From the NCBI GenBank assembly GCA_023145485.1, contig JAGLDT010000070.1, positions 1-5,022 of the forward strand: a stretch of DNA of 5,022 nt, given 5' to 3'. The stretch's first letter is position 1, and the number at the start of each line of letters is the position of its first letter. A program made the position numbers and the translations under genes. The DNA is from Cocleimonas sp. Its GTDB lineage: Bacteria > Pseudomonadota > Gammaproteobacteria > Thiotrichales > Thiotrichaceae. This document shows positions 1 through 5,022 of this stretch, in pieces. The notes under the pieces were generated by a model. The model had not been told where the DNA came from and ran no database searches. It saw only the letters and a list, made by a program, of their open reading frames with translations.

Positions 1-131
1 CTTATAAAGCATTAAATGAATTGTTATTAAAGCCTTTATTTGAGATCAAGGAACTTTCTTTAGATGAAGTTATGAAGATTGAAAAAAAGCAAAGGGAAGA
101 TTTTATGCGAGAGAATGGCTGGGATGAGTGA
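1..131 (+). CDS. 3' end of an unrecognised small-operon gene (partial)
   Basis: An open frame enters from the left edge (first full codon at position 3) and ends at the TGA at 129-131, giving the last 42 residues of a protein. The tail is hydrophilic and probably helical, with a charged stretch (EVMKIEKKQREDFMRENGWDE) that ends in acidic residues. I do not recognise the family. The stop overlaps the ATG of the next short frame (TGATG), the arrangement of translationally coupled genes such as toxin-antitoxin or small accessory operons. That would fit an antitoxin-like or other small protein, but nothing in the visible tail proves it. The DNA is markedly A-rich. The alternative is a chance open frame, since only 43 codons including the stop are visible; the coherent charged composition makes a real gene end more likely. 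Confidence 0.4.
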   Translation, partial: YKALNELLLKPLFEIKELSLDEVMKIEKKQREDFMRENGWDE

Positions 132-196
132 TGAAAAATACTCTCTATATTGGGCATGTACTTACACATAAAGAATATGATAAAAAAATAATCTAA
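131..196 (+). CDS. 21-residue reading frame overlapping the upstream stop; possible truncated gene
   Basis: The frame starts with the ATG at 131-133, sharing its A with the preceding TGA, and stops at the TAA at 194-196. It encodes a 21-residue peptide beginning MKNTLYIGHVLTHKEYDKK. A weak purine-rich stretch (GGATGAG, 122-128) lies just upstream and could act as a ribosome binding site. The stop is followed within about ten bases by the hairpin-rich block that begins near 205. This could be the surviving 5' end of a longer second gene whose remainder was lost or displaced, or a real micropeptide, or an accidental frame. No family is recognised, and neither other plus-strand frame continues a plausible protein beyond 196. 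Confidence 0.25.
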   Translation: MKNTLYIGHVLTHKEYDKKII

Positions 197-345
197 ATCG
201 GGTTTGCCTCATCCCCACGCACGCCAGCGTGGAGACGTAGTTGGTAACGTACTGGCGTTGCTTGCGTCTAAAAAAAAGAACTAGCAAGATAGTCCGTATG
301 CAGCTTCTGCGAAATACGGGGAAACTCCGCTCAGTCCTTAATGCT
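197..345. repeat. Hairpin-rich intergenic block, possible dispersed palindromic element or structured RNA
   Basis: No protein gene is supported here. The block is more GC-rich than the flanks and contains several inverted repeats. (1) CCACGC 215-220 pairs with GCGTGG 227-232 around a 6-base loop, and can extend outward past one mismatch. (2) ACGCCAG 221-227 pairs with CTGGCGT 252-258, using the loop of hairpin 1, so the two compete. (3) AGACGTAG 233-240 pairs with TTGCGTCT 262-269 including two G-T pairs, followed by eight A's (270-277). (4) CCGTAT 294-299 pairs with ATACGG 314-319, enclosing GCAG 300-303 with CTGC 307-310 around a 3-base loop. (5) CGGGG 317-321 pairs with CTCCG 325-329 and excludes hairpin 4. 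From memory, hairpin 1 resembles dispersed 'CCCACGC...GCGTGGG' palindromes common in some gammaproteobacterial genomes. Whether it is a repeat element or an RNA cannot be told from one copy. Confidence 0.45.
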
Positions 346-463
346 TTGTTGCTGTTTTTGGTGAAGCATCGGGCTTTATGATTGTCACTGTTTTTCTGTG
401 TTGATCAACGAATAAATATAATTCATACTGATTGTTTTTTATACAATTACAGTTGGCATTAAT
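346..463. other. AT-rich leader region upstream of the outer-membrane protein gene
   Basis: This completes the gene-free gap between 196 and 464. It is AT-rich with no supported reading frame. ATGCTT at 341-346 and AAGCAT at 363-368 form a 6-bp inverted repeat around a T-rich 16-base spacer. TTGATCAA at 401-408 is a perfect 8-bp palindrome. The only clear promoter-like word is TATAAT at 417-422. The stretch directly before the ATG at 464 lacks a recognisable Shine-Dalgarno sequence. Confidence 0.4.
401..429 (+). promoter_or_regulatory. Candidate promoter region of the outer-membrane protein gene
   Basis: A perfect -10 word, TATAAT, sits at 417-422 and would start transcription near 429, giving a leader of about 35 bases. 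It has no good -35 at 16-18 bases; TTGTCA at 382-387 is too far upstream. An alternative pairing is TTGATC 401-406 with CATACT 424-429 at the ideal 17-base spacing, each matching four of six consensus bases. The region is a credible promoter, but the exact start is uncertain. Confidence 0.35.
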
Positions 464-1108
464 ATGAAAACAATAACAACATTGATATTAACAAGCTTAT
501 GCTTAACCATGAACACCGTCAATGCGGATACATTTTTAGGGGGAGATGCGGAGGTTGGGGTATGGTTTCCTGACTATAACGAGAAAAAAATAGGTATTTC
601 AAGTGATTTAAAGGGTAAAGAACAGAGTCTTTTTGGTAGCGTGACCGTTGAGCATCCTATTCCCTTGCTTCCTAATCTAAAAGCTGCGTTTTCAACCGTT
701 GATAATGAGAAGTATAAATACACTAAGTTGGATTATAGTGTTTATTATGAAATTTTTGATAACGATGCCTTTTCAATTGATTTAGGGCTGGGCATTTCAG
801 ACTATGAAAATGGAGAGTACCATCATCAATCCTTTTCAGGGCTGTTACCGCATTTTTATAACCAGATCGAAGTACGCTTACCGTTTACAGGCATGAGCTT
901 GTACACAGATATTCATTATTTAGATATTTCAGATAATCAATCCATTGATGCCATTGCAGGATTACATTATGACATCAATTTAGGGGTTGCTGATTTGGGG
1001 ATAAAAGCGGGGTATCGTTTACAAAAAATGAATCTAGGTGATTTTGATGATCTTTCTTTTAACTTAAAAACAGAGGGTTATTTCACTGCTTTGCATCTTG
1101 ATTTTTAA
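464..1108 (+). CDS. Outer-membrane beta-barrel protein, TIGR04219-like family
   Basis: This 214-residue protein has a classical signal peptide: a lysine at residue 2, a hydrophobic core at residues 5-16, and a predicted signal peptidase I cut after VNA (residue 21). The mature part shows alternating polar and hydrophobic residues typical of beta strands, with signature-like stretches EHPIPLLPNLKAAFSTVD (about 63-80), YYEIFDNDAFSIDLGLGI (about 94-111) and GYRLQKMNLGDFDDL (about 183-197). It ends in FTALHLDF, an alternating pattern with a terminal phenylalanine that serves as the BAM insertion signal. From memory these stretches match the TIGR04219 family of outer-membrane proteins of about 210-240 residues, whose function is unknown. 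The ATG at 464 is the natural start because the signal peptide follows directly, although no clear ribosome binding site precedes it. It is monocistronic and converges on polA. Cys13 is not in a lipobox, so it is not a lipoprotein. Confidence 0.8.
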   Translation: MKTITTLILTSLCLTMNTVNADTFLGGDAEVGVWFPDYNEKKIGISSDLKGKEQSLFGSVTVEHPIPLLPNLKAAFSTVDNEKYKYTKLDYSVYYEIFDNDAFSIDLGLGISDYENGEYHHQSFSGLLPHFYNQIEVRLPFTGMSLYTDIHYLDISDNQSIDAIAGLHYDINLGVADLGIKAGYRLQKMNLGDFDDLSFNLKTEGYFTALHLDF

Positions 1109-1220
1109 GCAATGCATCTTGGTTAACGCATCCACCGCAATATTATAATGTTGGTGGACACACTATTGATCGCTGAGGGGGTAGGTAAACGGTTAGAAAG
1201 CCAACACCCCACCCGTTTAA
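1109..1220. other. Convergent intergenic spacer with two inverted repeats
   Basis: This gap lies between the stops of the outer-membrane protein gene (plus) and polA (minus). TCCACCG 1131-1137 pairs with TGGTGGA 1152-1158 (one G-T pair) around an AT-rich loop containing TATAAT. TAAACGG 1186-1192 pairs with CCGTTTA 1213-1219 around a 20-base loop, ending just before the polA stop. Neither hairpin is followed by a T-run on either strand, so these are not textbook intrinsic terminators, although they could block transcription or protect 3' ends. The perfect 9-base word TGCATCTTG occurs at 1092-1100 inside the gene and again at 1113-1121 after its stop. I find no small RNA gene comparable to Spot 42 of the E. 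coli polA flank. Confidence 0.4.
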
Positions 1221-3968
1221 TTAATGTGCCTCATCCCAATTGATTCCAACACCTGTGTCAACTACTAATGGCACATTCAACTTAGCTGCATGCGTCATTC
1301 TGGCTACAATTTCCTTTTCAATCCGTTCTAAATCATCTTCTGGTACTTCAAAGACCAATTCATCATGCACCTGCATTATCATTTTAGTCGCGGGTTCTTG
1401 TTGCCAATATTCTTCGCGTAACCAGTCATTTACAGAGATCATGGCAAGTTTAATAATATCAGCAGCGGTTCCTTGCATGGGGGCATTGATGGCGGTGCGT
1501 TCGGCGTAGGCTCGACGCATTCCATTTTTAGCATTAATTTCTGGCAGATTTAGGCGACGACCAAAGAGGGTTTCTACATAGCCTTGCTCTCTTGCTTTTT
1601 CTCGAGTGCTTTCCATGTAGTCTTGCACGCCTGTATAGCGAGCGAAGTAGAGATTAACGTATTCCTGCGCTTCACCACGCGAGACATTCAGCTGTTTAGC
1701 TAATCCAAAGGCTGACATGCCATAAATTAGTCCAAAGTTGACGGCTTTTGCTGCGCGTCGTTGATCTTTTTCTACCTTGTTTAAATCAATGCCAAATATC
1801 TCCGCTGCAGTGGCAGAGTGAATATCTTTTCCCTCTGAAAAAGCAGTTAGTAAGCCTTTATCACCTGATAAATGCGCCATAATGCGTAATTCAATTTGCG
1901 AATAATCGGCGGCTAGTATTTTTTTACCTTGAGGCGCTATAAATGCCTGCCGAATACGACGACCTTGGCTTGTTCGCACGGGAATATTTTGCAAATTGGG
2001 TTCAGATGAAGAAAGTCGTCCTGTAGCAGTAACCGCTTGGTGATAGGAGGTATGAATTCGCCCTGTATTCTCGTTAATCTGTTTAGGTAGCTTGCTGGTA
2101 TAGGTTGATTTCAACTTACTTAAACCACGGTGTTCTAATAAAAAGCGAGGTACATCATGCTCTAATGCTAATTGTTGCAATACATCTTCTGCGGTGGAGG
2201 GCTGCCCTTTAGGGGTTTTGCGAATAATAGGTAGATTGAGTTTATCCTTATTAAAGAAGATTTCCTGAATTTGTTTAGGCGATGCTAGATTAAACTCTTC
2301 TTCAGCTAGTTCGTAAATAGTGGTTTTTAATTCCAGCATACGAGCGGTGATTTCTTTGCTTTGCTCTTCCAACATTTCTGCATCAACCAATACACCATTG
2401 CGCTCTATTTCTGATAAAACGGTTACGAGTGGAATCTCAATTTCACGGTATAATTTTTCCTGCTCTGTTAATGTTTTAAGCTGTCTCCAGAAATAAAGAT
2501 GCAGACGCAAGGTCATATCAGCATCTTCTGCCGCATAGGGTGATGCATGTTCTAAATCTATCTGATTAAAGGTTAACTGTTTTTTTCCTTTACCTGCAAT
2601 ATCAGTAAATTTAACCGTTTCATGCTCCAGATATTTGTTACATAAAGTATCCATATCATGGCGATTGGCGATTGAATCTAGCACATAGGATGCCAACATC
2701 GTGTCATGCACAATGCCTTTTAACTCAATACCATGATTTAATAAGACACTACGATCATATTTAAGATTTTGACCCACTTTTAAAGCCGTTGGATCTTCTA
2801 GTAAAGGTTTGATTTTTTCTAAGGTTGCTTTACGATTAAGCTGTTTTGGTGCGCCTAAGTAGTCATGCGCTAAGGGTAAGTAGGCTGCTACACCCGCTTT
2901 AATTGAAAAGGATACCCCAACAATTTTGGCATCCATATAATTCAAGCTAGTGGTTTCGGTATCAAAAGCAAATAATTTAGCCTCTTGCAAATCAGCTATC
3001 CATTGGTCTAACTGTTCATCGGTAAGGATGGTTTGATAATCAATCTCAGTGATTTTTTCCTGTATTGGCACATCTTCAAGCTCACTGATGACTTCTATTT
3101 TTTCATCAGTAGATTCTTGTAGTTTCTTGAGTCGAGTTCGTAGCCCATATTGTTGGTATAACGCAACAAGGCGTTGTGTATTGACCTTACTAAAGCTTAA
3201 TGACTCTGGTGAACAGTCTAAATCTAGATCACAATCGATAGTGACTAGCTGATAAGATAGCGGTAAAAACGTCAAGGATTCACGCAGATATTCACCAACT
3301 TTACCTTTAAATTTATCGGCATTCTCCATCACGCTTTCTAAAGAACCGTATTCATTGAGCCATTTAACCGCTGTTTTAGGGCCAACTTTTGGAACACCAG
3401 GGATATTATCTGAAGTATCCCCCATTAGCGTTAGATAATCACGGATGCGCTCAGGTGGTACGCCGTATTTATCGATCACCCCTTGAATATCGTGATAACT
3501 TTTTGACATGGTGTTGATCAAATGCACATCATCTGTTACTAGTTGTGCCATATCCTTATCCCCTGTGGAGATAATCACTTTGCCGTCATATTGACTGGCT
3601 AATGTACCAATGACATCATCTGCTTCTACATCAGGGACAATCAATAAGGGATAACCCTGCGCACGAATCATCTCAAGCAGTGGGTCTATTTGATCGCGGA
3701 GTTCATCAGGCATGGGAGGGCGATTTGCTTTGTAGTCTGCATAAAGATCATGACGAAATGTCTTCCCTTTAGCATCAAAAATCACTGACATATGCTCAGG
3801 ATTATAAGTTTTACGCAGACTATCCAGCATATTTAATACGCCATGAATCGCATTAGTACGCATACCATCAGGTGCTGTTAAAGGGGCTTTAATGCCATAA
3901 AAGGCACGAAAAAGATAGGATGATCCATCAACAAGAATGAGTGGTTTGTCGGTGTTTTTATCGGTCAT
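1221..3968 (-). CDS. polA: DNA polymerase I
   Basis: DNA polymerase I removes RNA primers and fills gaps during lagging-strand synthesis and repair in the cytoplasm. The 915 residues (E. coli has 928) contain all three domains. The 5' nuclease (about 1-285) has D14, D65, YKANR 79-83, E115/D117/D118, D137/D139 and D184/D187. The 3'-5' exonuclease (about 305-490) keeps FDTETTSL (D336, E338), D405 in VGQNLKYD, and Y478/D482 in YAAEDAD, so proofreading should be active. The polymerase part has R651 in TGRLSS, motif A D688 in AADYSQIELR, motif B from R737 with K741, F745 and Y749, and motif C D869 in QVHDEL. Relative to E. coli there are about four extra residues just before motif C (around 850-857). 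The start aligns with the E. coli N-terminus. It lies 13 bp after yrfG with no visible Shine-Dalgarno sequence, suggesting coupling to yrfG translation. Confidence 0.98.
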   Translation of the reverse strand: MTDKNTDKPLILVDGSSYLFRAFYGIKAPLTAPDGMRTNAIHGVLNMLDSLRKTYNPEHMSVIFDAKGKTFRHDLYADYKANRPPMPDELRDQIDPLLEMIRAQGYPLLIVPDVEADDVIGTLASQYDGKVIISTGDKDMAQLVTDDVHLINTMSKSYHDIQGVIDKYGVPPERIRDYLTLMGDTSDNIPGVPKVGPKTAVKWLNEYGSLESVMENADKFKGKVGEYLRESLTFLPLSYQLVTIDCDLDLDCSPESLSFSKVNTQRLVALYQQYGLRTRLKKLQESTDEKIEVISELEDVPIQEKITEIDYQTILTDEQLDQWIADLQEAKLFAFDTETTSLNYMDAKIVGVSFSIKAGVAAYLPLAHDYLGAPKQLNRKATLEKIKPLLEDPTALKVGQNLKYDRSVLLNHGIELKGIVHDTMLASYVLDSIANRHDMDTLCNKYLEHETVKFTDIAGKGKKQLTFNQIDLEHASPYAAEDADMTLRLHLYFWRQLKTLTEQEKLYREIEIPLVTVLSEIERNGVLVDAEMLEEQSKEITARMLELKTTIYELAEEEFNLASPKQIQEIFFNKDKLNLPIIRKTPKGQPSTAEDVLQQLALEHDVPRFLLEHRGLSKLKSTYTSKLPKQINENTGRIHTSYHQAVTATGRLSSSEPNLQNIPVRTSQGRRIRQAFIAPQGKKILAADYSQIELRIMAHLSGDKGLLTAFSEGKDIHSATAAEIFGIDLNKVEKDQRRAAKAVNFGLIYGMSAFGLAKQLNVSRGEAQEYVNLYFARYTGVQDYMESTREKAREQGYVETLFGRRLNLPEINAKNGMRRAYAERTAINAPMQGTAADIIKLAMISVNDWLREEYWQQEPATKMIMQVHDELVFEVPEDDLERIEKEIVARMTHAAKLNVPLVVDTGVGINWDEAH

Positions 3969-3981
3969 ATATAAAGTATCG

Positions 3982-4644
3982 TTAAAATAACTGCTGAAAG
4001 CATTTGATGGCGGTAAATTCTTCTGTGTCCATCACGCCTTGTTGAGAGTCAGGCTGATGGATTGCTAATAAGTAAGCAATATTATATTGCTGTGCTGCAC
4101 GTAATACGGTTAGGTTATCATCAATAAACAAACTACTTTGCCTGTCAAAATCAAGCGTTTGATGAAGTTTATCCCAAAAGCCTGCTTCCTCCTTTGCAAT
4201 TCCAATCTCATGTGAGGTGATTATTTTGTCAAAGTATTTTTCAATGCTGACCTGTTGAAATTTAATCCTAATCGTTTTAGGATGAGCGTTGGTCAGCAGT
4301 ATAATATGCTTCTTTTTCTGCCTTAAAAAATCAAGAAATGGCATGACATTGTCACGTGCTTTAATGCGCTCAAATACCTCCTGTTTCAGTGCAGGAACAT
4401 CCATCTCTAACTGTTCACTCCAATGATCAATACAATACCAGTTAAGTGTTCCTTTAATCTTTTCGTAGCGTGATGTAAGCTGTTTTTTCGCCTCATCAGG
4501 TTGCAGTTGATGTTTTTCTGCATAGCGGGTAGGCATATGTTCTAGCCAAAAATGGTTGTCATAATGTAAATCAAGCAAAGTACCGTCCATATCAAGGAAT
4601 ACGGTATGAATTTTTTGCCAATCAAGAGAAATTTTATCAAGCAT
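3982..4644 (-). CDS. yrfG: GMP/IMP nucleotidase, HAD superfamily (YrfG)
   Basis: This HAD-type phosphatase of 220 residues (E. coli YrfG about 222) is expected to hydrolyse purine 5'-mononucleotides, mainly IMP and GMP, in the cytosol. All catalytic motifs are visible: motif I FLDMDGTLLD with nucleophile D18 and acid D20, motif II T118 in LLTNAHP, motif III K151 in GIAKEE, and motif IV D175/D176 in FIDDN. The helical cap between motifs I and II (about 26-105) carries the family's DNxFW and LNWYCIDHWS stretches. The start matches the E. coli N-terminus (an aromatic WQ.. just before the DMDGT motif), though the bases before the ATG are TAATAATAAT without a Shine-Dalgarno sequence. It precedes polA by 13 bp on the same strand and is divergent from nudE, whose start is 26 bp away. 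The substrate assignment rests on family resemblance. Confidence 0.92.
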   Translation of the reverse strand: MLDKISLDWQKIHTVFLDMDGTLLDLHYDNHFWLEHMPTRYAEKHQLQPDEAKKQLTSRYEKIKGTLNWYCIDHWSEQLEMDVPALKQEVFERIKARDNVMPFLDFLRQKKKHIILLTNAHPKTIRIKFQQVSIEKYFDKIITSHEIGIAKEEAGFWDKLHQTLDFDRQSSLFIDDNLTVLRAAQQYNIAYLLAIHQPDSQQGVMDTEEFTAIKCFQQLF

Positions 4645-4659
4645 ATTATTATTACATCA

Positions 4660-4669
4660 GGGGGAGGGG
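4660..4669 (+). promoter_or_regulatory. Strong purine-rich ribosome binding site of nudE
   Basis: The run GGGGGAGGGG ends one base before the nudE ATG at 4671. It contains GGAG and GAGG cores complementary to the 3' end of 16S rRNA, although the core sits closer to the ATG (about three to five bases) than usual. It is the only clear Shine-Dalgarno sequence in the window and supports the chosen nudE start. Confidence 0.6.
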
Positions 4670-4670
4670 T

Positions 4671-5022
4671 ATGAAAAAACCGACTATACATCAAAACACA
4701 GTCGTTGCCAGTAGTCGATTATTTACCGTTGAAGCGGTAGATTTAGAGTTTTCAAATGGTGAACAACGTCAATATGAGCGTTTAGTGCGTAGAGGGCATG
4801 GGGCGGTTTTGATTGTTCCTATGTTGGATAATGAAACGATGTTGCTTATTCGTGAATATGCGGTGGGTACGGAAAGGTATGAGCTAGGCTTTCCTAAGGG
4901 AAAAGTTGAAGCGGGTGAGGATATGTTAGAAGCAGCTAATCGTGAAATCATGGAAGAAGTAGGCTATGAATCAGCTAATCTAAATATTATAAAACAGTTG
5001 AGTTTAGCGCCAGGTTATATGG
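4671..5022 (+). CDS. nudE: ADP compounds hydrolase NudE, Nudix family (5' part, cut by window edge)
   Basis: The first 117 codons of a Nudix hydrolase are present; the gene runs off the right edge (E. coli NudE is about 186 residues). NudE cleaves ADP-ribose, NADH and diadenosine compounds in the cytoplasm. The Nudix box GX5EX7REUXEEXGU is at residues 77-99 (starts GKVEAGE, ends REIMEEVGY), with metal-binding E92, E95 and E96; the last position is Tyr rather than aliphatic (E. coli has Phe). Upstream stretches VAxSRLFTVExVDLEFSNG (12-30) and LIREYAVGTExYELGF (59-74) and the downstream LSLAPGYM (110-117) match E. coli NudE almost word for word. This separates it from the ADP-ribose pyrophosphatase NudF and other Nudix members. 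It is transcribed divergently from yrfG-polA; its own promoter must lie within the yrfG 5' coding region, where TATTAT at 4644-4649 is a weak -10 candidate without a good -35. Confidence 0.95.
   Translation, partial: MKKPTIHQNTVVASSRLFTVEAVDLEFSNGEQRQYERLVRRGHGAVLIVPMLDNETMLLIREYAVGTERYELGFPKGKVEAGEDMLEAANREIMEEVGYESANLNIIKQLSLAPGYM
4675..4711 (-). promoter_or_regulatory. Candidate promoter for the yrfG-polA transcript, inside the nudE start
   Basis: Read on the minus strand, CTGGCA (4711-4706) and TATAGT (4688-4683) are separated by exactly 17 bases. They match four and five of six sigma-70 consensus bases. Transcription would begin near 4675-4677, about 30 bases before the yrfG ATG. The 26-bp gap between yrfG and nudE is too short to hold a promoter, so one overlapping nudE codons is expected. 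This is an inference from consensus only. Confidence 0.4.

Noticed and set aside
192..284. Plus-strand open stretch through the hairpin block without an ATG
   Set aside because: It has no start codon or ribosome binding site, and the bases are better explained by inverted repeats.
281..319. Resemblance of CTAGCAAGATAGTCCGTATG plus the following hairpin to a Cas9 tracrRNA
   Set aside because: The likeness is limited to short words (AGCAAG, TAGTCCG). There is no CRISPR array, no anti-repeat partner and no cas gene in the window, so it is most simply coincidence.
270..319. Minus-strand intrinsic terminator made of the 294-319 hairpin and the eight T's opposite 270-277
   Set aside because: The T-run is separated from the hairpin by about 16 bases, too far for an intrinsic terminator.
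1240..1509. Plus-strand open frame within polA
   Set aside because: It lies antisense to strongly conserved polA coding sequence and its low-complexity, serine-rich translation looks like a shadow.
3049..3252. Plus-strand open frame within polA
   Set aside because: It is antisense to the linker and nuclease end of polA, has no ribosome binding site and no recognisable domain.
4769..4951. Minus-strand open frame within nudE
   Set aside because: It is antisense to the Nudix box region of a clearly recognised gene.

Overview
The window comes from an AT-rich (by eye roughly 40% G+C) gammaproteobacterial chromosome. PolA, the nucleotidase YrfG and the Nudix hydrolase NudE all read as close relatives of the Escherichia coli proteins. 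The outer-membrane protein at the left belongs to a beta-barrel family I know from Vibrio, Shewanella and relatives. The species cannot be named from the sequence.

Layout, left to right. Positions 1-196 hold the 3' end of an unrecognised plus-strand gene and a 21-codon reading frame overlapping its stop as TGATG; both look like remnants or a fragment of a small operon. Positions 197-463 have no convincing gene. The first part (about 205-345) is more GC-rich than its surroundings and full of inverted repeats that could fold into successive or competing hairpins; the second part is AT-rich and probably carries the promoter of the next gene. Positions 464-1108 encode a secreted outer-membrane beta-barrel protein. 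It converges on polA across a 112-bp gap with two inverted repeats but no classical terminator. Positions 3968 down to 1221 encode a full-length DNA polymerase I with all three activities apparently intact. Immediately upstream and on the same strand, 13 bp away, lies yrfG (4644 down to 3982), and 26 bp further is the divergent start of nudE, which runs off the right edge.

The right-hand part is a coherent nucleotide and DNA maintenance group. NudE hydrolyses ADP-ribose and dinucleoside compounds, YrfG dephosphorylates purine mononucleotides, and PolA fills gaps and removes primers. yrfG and polA are very likely one transcript, with a candidate promoter inside the start of nudE. I see no complete new system here. 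The least explained piece is the hairpin-rich block at 205-345 beside the broken-looking small genes.
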